Assembly (NCBI GenBank): GCA_965214295.1 | Contig: OZ243944.1 | Coordinates: forward strand, 1,488,001-1,552,000 | Origin: JAJDUF01 sp965214295 | GTDB lineage: Bacteria; Chloroflexota; UBA11872; UBA12225; JAJDUF01 | Length of the DNA stretch: 64,000 nucleotides | Reading direction: 5' to 3' | In this document: in pieces, positions 17,714 to 25,102 of the stretch | Position numbering within the stretch: position 1 is the stretch's first letter | How the letters are laid out: each line of letters starts with the position of its first letter | Notes under the pieces: generated by a model | What the model saw: the letters and a program-made list of their open reading frames with translations, nothing else | Databases searched by the model: none | Told to the model about the DNA's origin: nothing | Program-made: the position numbers and the translations under genes

Positions 17714-19075
17714 ATGCTCCAAAAGGTACTCATTGCCAACCGCGGCGAGATTGCCGTGCGGATCATCCGCGCCTGTTGCGACCTAGGCATCGCCACGGTC
17801 GCGGTCTACTCGGAGGCGGACCGCGACGCCCTGCATGTGCGCCTCGCGCACGAGGCCGTCTGCATCGGCCCGGCGCCGACGGCCCAAAGCTATCTCCACA
17901 TTCCCAACATTGTCAGCGCAGCACTCATCACCGGTGCCGACGCTATCCATCCCGGCGCCGGCTTCCTGGCCGAGAATCACTACTTCGCGGAAATCTGCGA
18001 GAAATACCAGCTTGTCTTCATCGGCCCACACCCGGCGGTCATCGAGCGGCTCTCCGACAAGGTAGCGGCGCGCCGGGCGATGCGGGAAGTAGGGTTGCCG
18101 GTGCTGCCGGGGTCCGAAGACTTCGCGCCGGACTTGGCCTCAGCAGCCGATACGGCGGCGGCGATTGGCTACCCCGTCATGCTCAAAGCCGTGGGCGGCG
18201 GGGGCGGCCGCGGTATTCGTCCCGTCGCCAGCGAAGCCGAGCTGTCCCGCCTCTACCCCATCGCGCAGGCCGAAGCCGAGGCCTCGTTCGGCAGCGACCA
18301 CCTCTACGTCGAGAAGCACTTGGTAGCCGCCCGGCACGTTGAGGTGCAGGTGCTGGGAGACCGCCGCGGGAACGTGATCCACGTCGGTGATCGGGATTGC
18401 ACCTTGCAGCGTCGCCATCAGAAGATCGTCGAGGAAGCACCCTCTCCGCAGCTATCTCCGGCGCTCCGGCAACGGCTGCGCGAGGCCGCGGTCATCGGTG
18501 CCGAGGCGGTGGGCTATACCAACGCCGGGACCTTCGAGTTCCTCGTGGATCGCGCCGACGACTACTACTTCCTCGAAGTCAATACCCGCTTGCAGGTGGA
18601 GCACACCATTACCGAGATGATCTCCGGCCTCGATCTGGTGCGCGAGCAGCTCTTGATCGCCGGTGGTGAGCAGCCGGAGCGTCGTCAGGAGGACATCGTT
18701 CTGTCCGGCCATGCGCTGGAGTGCCGCATCAATGTCGAGGATGCCGCGCACGGGTTTGCCCCTAGCGCCGGGCAGGTCACCGCCTACCTGCCGCCCGGTG
18801 GACCGCAAGTGCGCGTCGATTCGCACCTCTACACGGGCTATCATATTCCGCCCCACTACGATTCCCTCGCAGCAAAGATCATCACGTGGGGCCACGACCG
18901 CGCCGAGGCGTTAGCAGTGATGCGGCGGGCGCTCGACGAGTTGACGATTGAAGGCGTCGCGACGACGGTGGCATTTCAGCGGCAGATCATCGGCGATCCG
19001 TTGTTCGAGCGCGGGGAGATTTCGACGACCTCCGTGGATGAGTACTTTCTCGCGCAGCCGGCCGAGGCCTATTGA
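17714..19075 (+). CDS. accC: biotin carboxylase (acetyl-CoA carboxylase subunit)
   Basis: A 453-residue ATP-grasp enzyme. It has the N-terminal KVLIANRGEIAVRIIRACCDLGIATVAVYSEAD, the glycine-rich loop KAVGGGGGRGIR, HVEVQVLGD, and the catalytic FLEVNTRLQVEHTITEM, which carries the family's Glu and Arg. It carboxylates biotin on the carrier protein. The length fits stand-alone AccC, not pyruvate carboxylase. No accB lies next to it, so the carrier is encoded elsewhere. It follows fabG by 38 bp and belongs to the same run of lipid genes. Confidence 0.92.
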   Translation: MLQKVLIANRGEIAVRIIRACCDLGIATVAVYSEADRDALHVRLAHEAVCIGPAPTAQSYLHIPNIVSAALITGADAIHPGAGFLAENHYFAEICEKYQLVFIGPHPAVIERLSDKVAARRAMREVGLPVLPGSEDFAPDLASAADTAAAIGYPVMLKAVGGGGGRGIRPVASEAELSRLYPIAQAEAEASFGSDHLYVEKHLVAARHVEVQVLGDRRGNVIHVGDRDCTLQRRHQKIVEEAPSPQLSPALRQRLREAAVIGAEAVGYTNAGTFEFLVDRADDYYFLEVNTRLQVEHTITEMISGLDLVREQLLIAGGEQPERRQEDIVLSGHALECRINVEDAAHGFAPSAGQVTAYLPPGGPQVRVDSHLYTGYHIPPHYDSLAAKIITWGHDRAEALAVMRRALDELTIEGVATTVAFQRQIIGDPLFERGEISTTSVDEYFLAQPAEAY

Positions 19076-19105
19076 TCACAGCGGACAGCAGAGGATAGCC
19101 TAGCT

Positions 19106-19609
19106 GTGAGTGCTCCGACCCCAGTCACCACCATAGAGCGCCCCCGGCGCCGGCAGCGGCGCTGGACAGGCCGGCGGCAGGCACGCATGCTGGCCTTTCA
19201 GGCCCTATTCGGCCTCGACCTGAACCCCCATCCGCCCGCAGTGGTCATCCGCCAGCGTCTAACTGAAGCCGGTGAAATCAATGAGCAGGTCGCAGACTAC
19301 GTGACTGCGCTGGTGGAGGGAACCTGGGCCAGCCTGCCGGAGATTGACACGCGGTTGGCCAGCGCAGCCCCGGCCTGGCCTTTGTCCCAGATGGCGCGTG
19401 TAGACAAGAGCATTCTGCGTCTGGCAATCTACGAGTTACTGTACCGTGCCGACGTACCCGACCGAGTCGCCATCAACGAAGCCATCGAGCTAGCCAAGGT
19501 CTTCGGCCACGACACCACCGCGCGATTTGTCAACGGTGTTTTGGGCACCATCCAGGCCGAAAAAGAAGCTGCCACTGCCGCTACCGGGGGGGGAGTGAGG
19601 AATTGCTGA
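19106..19609 (+). CDS. nusB: transcription antitermination factor NusB
   Basis: The 167-residue protein has the NusB opening RRQARMLAFQALFGLDL, the middle INEQVADYVTALVEGT, and the strongly conserved end MARVDKSILRLAIYELLY...VAINEAIELAKVFGHDTTARFVNGVLGTI. NusB with NusE binds boxA RNA to promote rRNA antitermination. The start is GTG at 19106. The gene ends four bases before tatC. Confidence 0.93.
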   Translation: MSAPTPVTTIERPRRRQRRWTGRRQARMLAFQALFGLDLNPHPPAVVIRQRLTEAGEINEQVADYVTALVEGTWASLPEIDTRLASAAPAWPLSQMARVDKSILRLAIYELLYRADVPDRVAINEAIELAKVFGHDTTARFVNGVLGTIQAEKEAATAATGGGVRNC

Positions 19610-19613
19610 AGCG

Positions 19614-20651
19614 ATGAATCCGTCACAGGCCGCGGATGCTCCCACCCCCACCTCGATCCCTCCTACCCCTACGCCGGTACCCACGCCGGTGCCGGTGAGC
19701 GCCCAGGAGCTATTCCAAGGATTCTCCCTCACCGAGGGCTGGACCCCCTACATCGTGTTCCCGGCGATGGGGCTGTTTCTGCTGCTGATCCTGCTGGCGG
19801 TCTCCCTAATCCTCAAGTGGCCCGCGTGGCTCCCCTGGGGCCGGCCGCGCCGCGTGCGGCCGGTAGACGAGCGCGGCGTGTCCACCGAGGAGCTGTCCCT
19901 CGGCGAGCACCTCATCGAGTTACGCAATCGCCTGGTGATCTCCGCTGCCGCCGTGCTCGTGACCGCGATGGTGGGCTTCGTCTTCTGGCAGCCCCTACTC
20001 GACTTCGTGATGGACCCTTGTAAGGGCTGCCTCTTCCAAGCCATCCGGCCGACTGAGCAAATCTTCGTCATTTTCAGATTGGTCCTCTTCGCCGGCGTCA
20101 TCATGGCGATGCCCTTGATCGTCTGGCAGATTTGGGCCTATGTCGCCCCGGGGCTAACGTACACGGAGCGCCGCTACATCGTGCTCCTGGCACCGGGCGC
20201 AACGGTAGCGCTGCTGGCCGGGGTAGCCTTTGCCTACTTCCTCGTCCTGCCGTTGGCGCTGTGTGTCTTGGCCGGCGAGTGCGGCGAGCTGAGTACCCTC
20301 TTCCGGTCGCCGTCAATCACCATCAACCTGTCCATTGACGAGTACGTGCGGTTCATCACCCGGATGCTCCTCGCCATCGGGATTATCTTCGAGCTGCCGC
20401 TCTTCATGTATTTCTTTGCCCGTGTGCGCTTGATCCATCCGCGTATGCTCGTCCGCATGCGGCGCTACGTCGTCGTGATCGCCGTCGTCCTAGCCGCCAT
20501 CATTACCCCCACCGTTGACCCCCTCAACCAGGCGCTCGTGGCGATCCCCATTCTGATCCTGTACGAGGTCGGCATTCTCCTGACGCGGCTCGCCTACCGC
20601 CAGGGCGGCTCGGATGAGCCGGAGCCGCCGCCGGAGGCCGTCACACCTTGA
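19614..20651 (+). CDS. tatC: Sec-independent protein translocase TatC with N-terminal extension
   Basis: TatC is the twin-arginine signal receptor. The core starts near residue 90 with LGEHLIELRNRLVISA, followed by six helices including GLTYTERRYIVLL, the FELPLFMYFF segment, and AIITPTVDPLNQ, all diagnostic. The unusual part is the first 90 residues. They comprise a Thr/Pro-rich stretch (PTPTSIPPTPTPVPTPVPV), then one extra membrane helix (YIVFPAMGLFLLLILLAVSL) and a basic loop, giving seven predicted helices. No tatA is adjacent. The last 11 bases overlap the convergent MATE gene. Confidence 0.9.
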   Translation: MNPSQAADAPTPTSIPPTPTPVPTPVPVSAQELFQGFSLTEGWTPYIVFPAMGLFLLLILLAVSLILKWPAWLPWGRPRRVRPVDERGVSTEELSLGEHLIELRNRLVISAAAVLVTAMVGFVFWQPLLDFVMDPCKGCLFQAIRPTEQIFVIFRLVLFAGVIMAMPLIVWQIWAYVAPGLTYTERRYIVLLAPGATVALLAGVAFAYFLVLPLALCVLAGECGELSTLFRSPSITINLSIDEYVRFITRMLLAIGIIFELPLFMYFFARVRLIHPRMLVRMRRYVVVIAVVLAAIITPTVDPLNQALVAIPILILYEVGILLTRLAYRQGGSDEPEPPPEAVTP

Positions 20652-22122
20652 TGCTGGCCCAATACCCGCGGCGATAGCGCCACGTCATGACCGCCGCTTC
20701 GATGGCACTGCCCAGCGCAAAGCTCGCAAAGTCCCCCGGCAGGCCCCACCCCAGCTCTATCGCAAACCACCATGCCACCGGCAGCCGCACAGCCCACATC
20801 CCCAGGCTGGCGACCAGCATCGGGAAGCGGGTGTCCCCGGCGCCCCGCAGCGCGCCGGCCACCACCATCGAGCAGGCAAAGAAGGGCTGCCCAACGGCGA
20901 GCGCTTTCAGCCCTGCCGCCCCAATGCGGACAATCTCCGGATCACTGGTGAACAGGCGGACCAACCACGGTCCGCCGAAGAAGAACAGCACGGCCAGCGA
21001 TCCCATCCAGAGCAGCGCCGAGCGCACCGCAAACCAGGTCGCTCGCCGCGCCCGATCCGGCCGCTCGGCCCCCAGCGCCTGACCGGTGAGCGCCGACGCG
21101 GCTATGCCGAACGCAAAGCCGGGCATGAACGAGAGAGACATCAGGGCGAATACCACCCGCTGCGCGGCAAAGACGGTCGTGCCCAGCCCGATCACGATGG
21201 TCGAGAACGTGAGGAAGCCCAGCGACCGCGACAACCCCTCGATGAAGGACGGCAGCCCGATCTGCACCAGTCGCCTGATGATGTCCAAGTTGGGGCGCCA
21301 CCCCTCCCGCCCCAGCAGGCTCAGACGCTGTCTCGACGACGAGCGCAGCAGGAAGAATGCCAACGCGGCGGCGCCGGCACTGCGGCCGATGGCCGCGGCC
21401 CACGCGGCCCCCTCCACGCCGAGCGCCGGAAAGCCCAGGTGCCCGAAAATCAGCACGTAGTCCAGCGCGATGTTGACCACGTTGATGATGAGCGCCGCCA
21501 TCATTGGCTTTCGGCTGTCACCGACGCCGCGTAGCCCGGCACCGAGCACATAGGAGGCGATGAGGACGCCGGAGAAGAGGAACGTGATCCGCAGGTAGCT
21601 GCCGCCGAGCGTGACCACCGTGGGTTCGGCTCCCAGCAGCCGGACGATGTGCTCGGCCGCTGGTACACCGCCGAGGGCCAGGAGGACTCCTGCTCCCACC
21701 GCCAGCAGCACTGACTGCTTCAGCACCCGCGAGGCCTCAGCCGGTCGCCGCTCGCCGGTACGTCGCGCCACCAACGCCGTAGTACTCACCGCCAGCGCGC
21801 CGATGGACATGAAAATGACGAAGAGTACCTGCGTGCCGATCCCCACGCCCGCGATGGCCGCCGCGCCCAACCGGGAGACCATGAGTAGGTCAACCATCCC
21901 CACCGCCGTTTGCAGCAGGTTCTCGACGATCACCGGCCAGGCCAGGCCGAACACCAAGCGGCGGATCGAGCGGTTGTCGTCGAGCACGGCCGGAGCCGGC
22001 GTCGAGCGCGCCGGTACGTCGGGGGCGAGCGTGGTCTGTCCTTGGGGCGTCGCCGCGGCCGGCTCCGGTGCTGCCTGGCTGGGGGTGCTGGCCCGGCGCT
22101 CGTCACGTAGCGGTGTCGTCAT
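20641..22122 (-). CDS. MATE-family multidrug/Na+ antiporter
   Basis: A 493-residue protein of twelve predicted helices from the MATE superfamily: RLVFGLAWPVIVENLLQTAVGMVDLLMVSRLGAAAIAGVGIG at the front and the matching second-half repeat LVQIGLPSFIEGLSRSLGF...ALMSLSFMPGFAFGIAASALTGQALGA. Such carriers expel cationic compounds against Na+ or H+. The first 45 residues are a Pro/Ala-rich cytoplasmic tail. The start at 22122 has AAGGGG two to three bases upstream. The long open frame further upstream runs into the tRNA-Cys promoter and is not used. Confidence 0.9.
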   Translation of the reverse strand: MTTPLRDERRASTPSQAAPEPAAATPQGQTTLAPDVPARSTPAPAVLDDNRSIRRLVFGLAWPVIVENLLQTAVGMVDLLMVSRLGAAAIAGVGIGTQVLFVIFMSIGALAVSTTALVARRTGERRPAEASRVLKQSVLLAVGAGVLLALGGVPAAEHIVRLLGAEPTVVTLGGSYLRITFLFSGVLIASYVLGAGLRGVGDSRKPMMAALIINVVNIALDYVLIFGHLGFPALGVEGAAWAAAIGRSAGAAALAFFLLRSSSRQRLSLLGREGWRPNLDIIRRLVQIGLPSFIEGLSRSLGFLTFSTIVIGLGTTVFAAQRVVFALMSLSFMPGFAFGIAASALTGQALGAERPDRARRATWFAVRSALLWMGSLAVLFFFGGPWLVRLFTSDPEIVRIGAAGLKALAVGQPFFACSMVVAGALRGAGDTRFPMLVASLGMWAVRLPVAWWFAIELGWGLPGDFASFALGSAIEAAVMTWRYRRGYWASIKV

Positions 22123-22235
22123 CGCCCCTTCATCGCCGGGGGGCCGCGCTCCGTGGAGGGACGGGCGCGGGCGTTGGCTCGGATGCCATTGTAGCACTCG
22201 ACCCGCCGAGCGGGAGCGATCCGGCCGTCCCCGGG

Positions 22236-22264
22236 TTGACGCCAGCGCGGGCACGGCATACACT
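22236..22264 (+). promoter_or_regulatory. promoter of tRNA-Cys
   Basis: TTGACG (22236-22241) and TACACT (22259-22264) are separated by 17 bp. This is a near-consensus housekeeping promoter about 75 bp upstream of the tRNA, on the strand opposite to the MATE gene. Confidence 0.65.
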
Positions 22265-22339
22265 TGAGAGGGCCGGCTGCCGGCCAGCCTGCGCTCGGGA
22301 CCCTTCTGCTGCGGCACCGCGCAAGCGAGGCACCGTCCG

Positions 22340-22414
22340 GGCGGCGTAGCCAAGTGGTAAGGCGGGGGTCTGCAAAACCCCTATTCAGCGGTTCGATTCC
22401 GCTCGCCGCCTCCA
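22340..22414 (+). tRNA. trnC: tRNA-Cys (GCA)
   Basis: A full cloverleaf: acceptor GGCGGCG (22340-22346) pairs with CGCCGCC (22404-22410); the D arm is GCC/GGC; the anticodon loop CTGCAAA has anticodon GCA; the T arm is AGCGG-TTCGATT-CCGCT. Discriminator T and an encoded CCA end the gene. The 3' half is the left copy of a 34-bp direct repeat, so it is the attachment site of the downstream islet. Confidence 0.95.
22380..22413 (+). repeat. left att copy (3' half of tRNA-Cys)
   Basis: 34 bp from the 3' side of the anticodon stem through CC of the CCA end. It is identical to 23852-23885; the identity stops at the base before each copy. Confidence 0.9.
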
Positions 22415-22545
22415 AACTCAGCCCGATTCCCCCCCTAAATCTGTCTGTGTACCAAATCTGTACCGATCCAAAACGATAGGCTCCCGTCTTTTCAGCCGAA
22501 TTGGAATCCAACGGAGGGCCTACTGGTTGTTCACGGACAAGACCT

Positions 22546-22573
22546 TTGGCACGCTGGCGGCCCCGGGTACGGT
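22546..22573 (+). promoter_or_regulatory. promoter of first brnT
   Basis: TTGGCA (22546-22551), a 16-bp spacer and TACGGT (22568-22573). The -10 box ends seven bases before the ATG, implying a leaderless transcript. Confidence 0.45.
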
Positions 22574-22580
22574 CAGGGGC

Positions 22581-22850
22581 ATGGAAGACGAGTGGGACGA
22601 AGCGAAGCGCCGCTCGAATCTGGAAAAGCATGGAGTTGACTTCTCGGCTATCGAAGCCTTCGAATGGGGTAGCGCCGTTATCCAGCCAAGCTGTCGAGGT
22701 GAAGAGTTGCGCTACACCGCCACCGGCTTCATTGGAAACAGGCTCCACTATGTGGTTTATACCATCCGGGGCGACACCCGCCGCATAATCAGCCTACGCA
22801 AGACCAATGCCAGGGAGAGGAGACGATATGAACAAGTACGCCGACATTGA
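22581..22850 (+). CDS. brnT: BrnT-family toxin (DUF497), first copy
   Basis: An 89-residue ribonuclease toxin of the BrnT family (RelE-like fold). It shows the signature EWDEAKRRSNLEKHGVDFS, FEWGSAV, GFIGNRLHYVVYTIRG and the basic end RIISLRKTNARERRRYE, which includes the Arg/Glu/Tyr residues of the family active site. BrnT toxins cut RNA and are neutralised by the downstream antitoxin. The start at 22581 is chosen from the conserved beginning; the 18 codons upstream contain the promoter. It overlaps the antitoxin gene by 23 bp. Confidence 0.85.
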   Translation: MEDEWDEAKRRSNLEKHGVDFSAIEAFEWGSAVIQPSCRGEELRYTATGFIGNRLHYVVYTIRGDTRRIISLRKTNARERRRYEQVRRH

Positions 22851-23148
22851 CAGGCTCCCATTCGCCGAATACGCCGAGTTGATGATGGAGCAGGGAGCGA
22901 AAGAGCGCGGCCTCCCTGATATGCCCAGGCTATCGTTTGCACAGCTTACCGAGAGCGCAATGACTTTTGAGGAGATAGCAGTGCAGTACGGCGAGGAGAC
23001 CGCCATCAACGTCGGTATCGCTAGAGACCCCGACGCTCCTGAGTTAGGTGATGAATGGGTCAAGCAGACTCGGCCTGCTATCGAGGTTGACCCAGACTTG
23101 GTTGGACGCTATCTGCGGATGCAAGACAACAAGACAAACAGAAGGTGA
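22828..23148 (+). CDS. atypical BrnA-like antitoxin, first copy
   Basis: A 106-residue partner of the upstream BrnT. Its C-terminal half shares the BrnA core with the second antitoxin of the islet: EETAINVGIARDPDAPEL here matches EDAAIRAGIAADPDARELT there, followed by RPA/RPV and a VxRYxR stretch. It lacks the ribbon-helix-helix segment that normally follows this core in BrnA, and has instead an extra N-terminal domain (residues 1-60, AEYAELMMEQGAKERGLPD). GGAGAGGAGA precedes the ATG. Toxin-first order and overlap are typical of brnTA. Autoregulation, if any, would need a different DNA-binding part. Confidence 0.65.
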   Translation: MNKYADIDRLPFAEYAELMMEQGAKERGLPDMPRLSFAQLTESAMTFEEIAVQYGEETAINVGIARDPDAPELGDEWVKQTRPAIEVDPDLVGRYLRMQDNKTNRR

Positions 23149-23275
23149 AGGCGAGGCCGTAGCCGCGAGCGGCTCAGAATGGTTGCAAAGAGAGGCGCTG
23201 GGGACAGCTTTATCGGACCGAGGCGGCCGCGTGGAGAGGGTGACACGGAGGTGCGCGCTGCACCGGCAATATCCC
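23149..23275. other. spacer between convergent toxin-antitoxin operons
   Basis: 127 bp where the two antitoxin genes meet tail to tail. No gene and no clear U-run terminator is visible. Confidence 0.5.
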
Positions 23276-23527
23276 CTATGGTGGCGAGATGGCCGTAAGC
23301 GCCTGCGAGTCTGCTGAATCGCTCTTCTGTTGTCGTGCCGCCTTCTTCTTGCCGCGCGTTCGGCGGTAGCGCTCCACGATATGGGGCAGGACTTCTGATA
23401 CCGGGCGCATGTGGGCAATCTCTTCGGTTGTGAGTTCCCGTGCGTCCGGGTCCGCGGCGATGCCCGCCCGAATAGCGGCGTCTTCTTCAGGCGTAGGGAG
23501 CAGAATCTCACGTTTGGTATTCGGCAT
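23276..23527 (-). CDS. atypical BrnA-like antitoxin, second copy
   Basis: An 83-residue protein beginning MPNTKREILLPTPEEDAAI, the standard N-terminal motif of BrnA antitoxins (PTPEEDAAIxAGIAADPD), then RPVSEVLPHIVERYRR. The expected ribbon-helix-helix domain is replaced by a short basic tail (RGKKKAARQQK). It overlaps the upstream brnT by 20 bp, so the pair is a translationally coupled operon on the minus strand. Confidence 0.72.
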   Translation of the reverse strand: MPNTKREILLPTPEEDAAIRAGIAADPDARELTTEEIAHMRPVSEVLPHIVERYRRTRGKKKAARQQKSDSADSQALTAISPP

Positions 23528-23774
23528 AATCGCTAGCCTCCCTTCGAGTGGCTTTGCGTAGGCTGATGATGCGGAGCGCGGCGCCGCGCTCTGTGAAGGC
23601 GACGGTATGCAGAGCTGTCCCGATGAAACCCTTCGCTACCCACCGCGGTTCGTCGTGCCGCTCGTCAAACTCGATAACGGCGGTGTCCCACTCGAAATGC
23701 GCCATGGCGGTGAAATCAACGCGGTGTTTGGCGAGGTTCGAGCGTCGTTTGGGTTCATCCCACTCATATTCCAC
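23508..23774 (-). CDS. brnT: BrnT-family toxin (DUF497), second copy
   Basis: 88 residues, clearly related to the first copy: MEYEWDEPKRRSNLAKHRVDF, HFEWDTAVIEFDERHDEPRW, and RIISLRKATRREASDYAEY. The KHG motif reads KHR here. The start is a GTG six bases after a TACACT -10 box. The gene faces the first brnTA pair, and the two toxins differ enough to suggest that they arrived or diverged separately rather than being a fresh duplication. Confidence 0.85.
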   Translation of the reverse strand: MEYEWDEPKRRSNLAKHRVDFTAMAHFEWDTAVIEFDERHDEPRWVAKGFIGTALHTVAFTERGAALRIISLRKATRREASDYAEYQT

Positions 23775-23780
23775 GCTACC

Positions 23781-23809
23781 AGTGTATCACCCGCCCGCGT
23801 TCTTCCCAA
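23781..23809 (-). promoter_or_regulatory. promoter of second brnT
   Basis: On the minus strand TTGGGA (23809-23804), a 17-bp spacer and TACACT (23786-23781). The GTG start follows after six bases, so the mRNA is probably leaderless. Confidence 0.6.
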
Positions 23810-23851
23810 GTTCCACATATGCTTATAATGCCCCGCGCATTCTCTCCCGTG

Positions 23852-23885
23852 CCTATTCAGCGGTTCGATTCCGCTCGCCGCCTCC
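23852..23885 (+). repeat. right att copy (orphan tRNA-Cys 3' half)
   Basis: Exact 34-bp repeat of 22380-22413 with no tRNA 5' half in front, so it is not a functional tRNA. It marks the right boundary of the islet. Confidence 0.9.
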
Positions 23886-23978
23886 TCCCCACCGCTCCTC
23901 GTATACCTTCCTCTCGGTCCGGAGCGACAGACGGTGCCGCCGCGCGTCCGCCAGAGCGTATCGGGCAGCCGCGTTGCC

Positions 23979-24007
23979 TTGCTGGAGCAACGGCCACCGG
24001 CTATACT
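23979..24007 (+). promoter_or_regulatory. promoter of the nuo operon
   Basis: TTGCTG (23979-23984), a 17-bp spacer and TATACT (24002-24007). The predicted leader to nuoA is about 140 bases, unusually long for this window. It contains several GC-rich pairing segments, such as GCCGGGTGG and CCGGCC, but no fold I recognise. Confidence 0.6.
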
Positions 24008-24152
24008 CCTACCGGTTCCGCCTACGCCCACCCGGGCCTGACCGTGCCGCTTGTGAGGCTGCCGGGTGGTGTTGCGCCTCCGTAAGGTGCTTGCACCGGC
24101 CAGTAGCGACTGGCGCCGTCGAGGCCAATCTTCTTTATGAGGGAAGATATAC

Positions 24153-24518
24153 ATGAGTGACTACACTACGGTCTATACGCCTATTATCGCGGCCACTATT
24201 CTCGGAATTGTCTTCATTGCGATCACACTGTTCTTGGCCAGTCTGCTTGCTCCCCGCATCAAGAGCGAGAAAAAGGCCGAAACATACGAATGTGGGATGA
24301 TCCCCCTCGGTACTAACTGGGCACAAATGAACATCCGCTACTATTTCTTTGCGATCCTCTTCCTCATCTTCGAGATCGAGGCCGTCTTCCTCTTCCCGTG
24401 GGCCGTCACGCTGAAGGAATTGAGTGTCGTCGCCTTCTACGAAATGATGCTCTTCCTGGGCATTCTTCTGTTTGGTCTTGCCTACGCCTGGCGCAAGGGG
24501 TTACTAGCATGGGAGTGA
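24153..24518 (+). CDS. nuoA: NADH-quinone oxidoreductase subunit A
   Basis: A 121-residue membrane subunit with three helices. KKAETYECGMIPLGTNWAQMNIRYYFFAILFLIFEIEAVFLFPWAV is the conserved loop and second helix, including the redox-sensitive Cys of the A-subunit loop. First gene of an eleven-gene complex I operon. GAGGGA lies eight bases before the ATG. The stop overlaps the start of nuoB. Confidence 0.96.
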   Translation: MSDYTTVYTPIIAATILGIVFIAITLFLASLLAPRIKSEKKAETYECGMIPLGTNWAQMNIRYYFFAILFLIFEIEAVFLFPWAVTLKELSVVAFYEMMLFLGILLFGLAYAWRKGLLAWE

Positions 24519-25102
24519 TGACACCGGCACCGACCGACGAACAGCTTACCGCCGTCGGCAAAGCGGTCGGCCTGGACGTGTATACGGCACGCACCGGCGA
24601 GGACCTGAAGCCGGAAAACCTGTTCGCACAGCTACCCAAAGGGGTAGTGACCACCAACCTCGACCTGCTGCTCAACTGGGGGCGCAAAGCCAGCCTCTGG
24701 CCGATGACGTTCGGCCTCGCCTGCTGCGCTATCGAGATGATTGCCTCCTCCATGCCCCACCACGATCTGGACCGCTTCGGGATCGTCCCGATGCCGGCCC
24801 CGACGCCGCGACAGTCGGACGTGATGATCGTCTCCGGCACAGTCACGACCAAGATGGCGCCCGCGGTCAAGCGACTCTACGACCAGATGCCGGAGCCGAA
24901 GTGGGTGATCTCCATGGGCGGCTGCGCCACCTGCGGCGGCCCCTACTACCGCTATCCTACGGTGGTGCAGGGCGTGGATCAGGTCATCCCGGTGGATGTC
25001 TACATTGGCGGCTGCCCGCCCCGCCCCGAGGCGTTGATGCAAGGCTTCATTGATCTCCAGAAGCGTATCCTGCGGGAAGCCAGTAAGGATCGTCGGTCGT
25101 GA
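24509..25102 (+). CDS. nuoB: NADH-quinone oxidoreductase subunit B
   Basis: 197 residues. The four cysteines that hold cluster N2 are present: the adjacent pair in GLACCAIEM, one in SMGGCATCGGPY and one in YIGGCPPRPEAL. NuoB passes electrons to quinone. The start at 24509 (AAGGGG nine bases upstream) overlaps nuoA by ten bases; an in-frame ATG at 24518 forms an ATGA overlap and is the alternative. A longer frame upstream lies wholly inside nuoA and is rejected. Confidence 0.95.
   Translation: MGVMTPAPTDEQLTAVGKAVGLDVYTARTGEDLKPENLFAQLPKGVVTTNLDLLLNWGRKASLWPMTFGLACCAIEMIASSMPHHDLDRFGIVPMPAPTPRQSDVMIVSGTVTTKMAPAVKRLYDQMPEPKWVISMGGCATCGGPYYRYPTVVQGVDQVIPVDVYIGGCPPRPEALMQGFIDLQKRILREASKDRRS

Larger units (their letters stand above)
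22380..23885. mobile_element. tRNA-Cys islet carrying two toxin-antitoxin pairs
   Basis: A 1.47-kb segment lies between identical 34-bp repeats (22380-22413 and 23852-23885). The left copy is the 3' half of tRNA-Cys and the right copy is an orphan fragment. This is the footprint left by tyrosine-recombinase integration at a tRNA gene. Inside are two converging BrnT-type toxin plus antitoxin operons and nothing resembling an integrase. The base composition is visibly less GC-rich than the flanks. The left end (22440-22475) contains the spaced repeats CTGTGTACC and CTGTACC, which could be remains of integrase arm sites. The islet ends about 95 bp before the nuo promoter. Confidence 0.75.

Noticed and set aside
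20614..21534. Plus-strand frame across the MATE gene
   Set aside because: It is antisense to clear MATE helices, with a Gln/Arg/Pro-rich composition typical of shadows.
22527..22580. Longer N-terminus for the first BrnT toxin
   Set aside because: The added 18 residues are outside the family and coincide with a -35/-10 promoter.
23852..23885. Second tRNA-Cys gene
   Set aside because: Only the 3' half is present; the upstream sequence cannot form acceptor, D or anticodon 5' strands.
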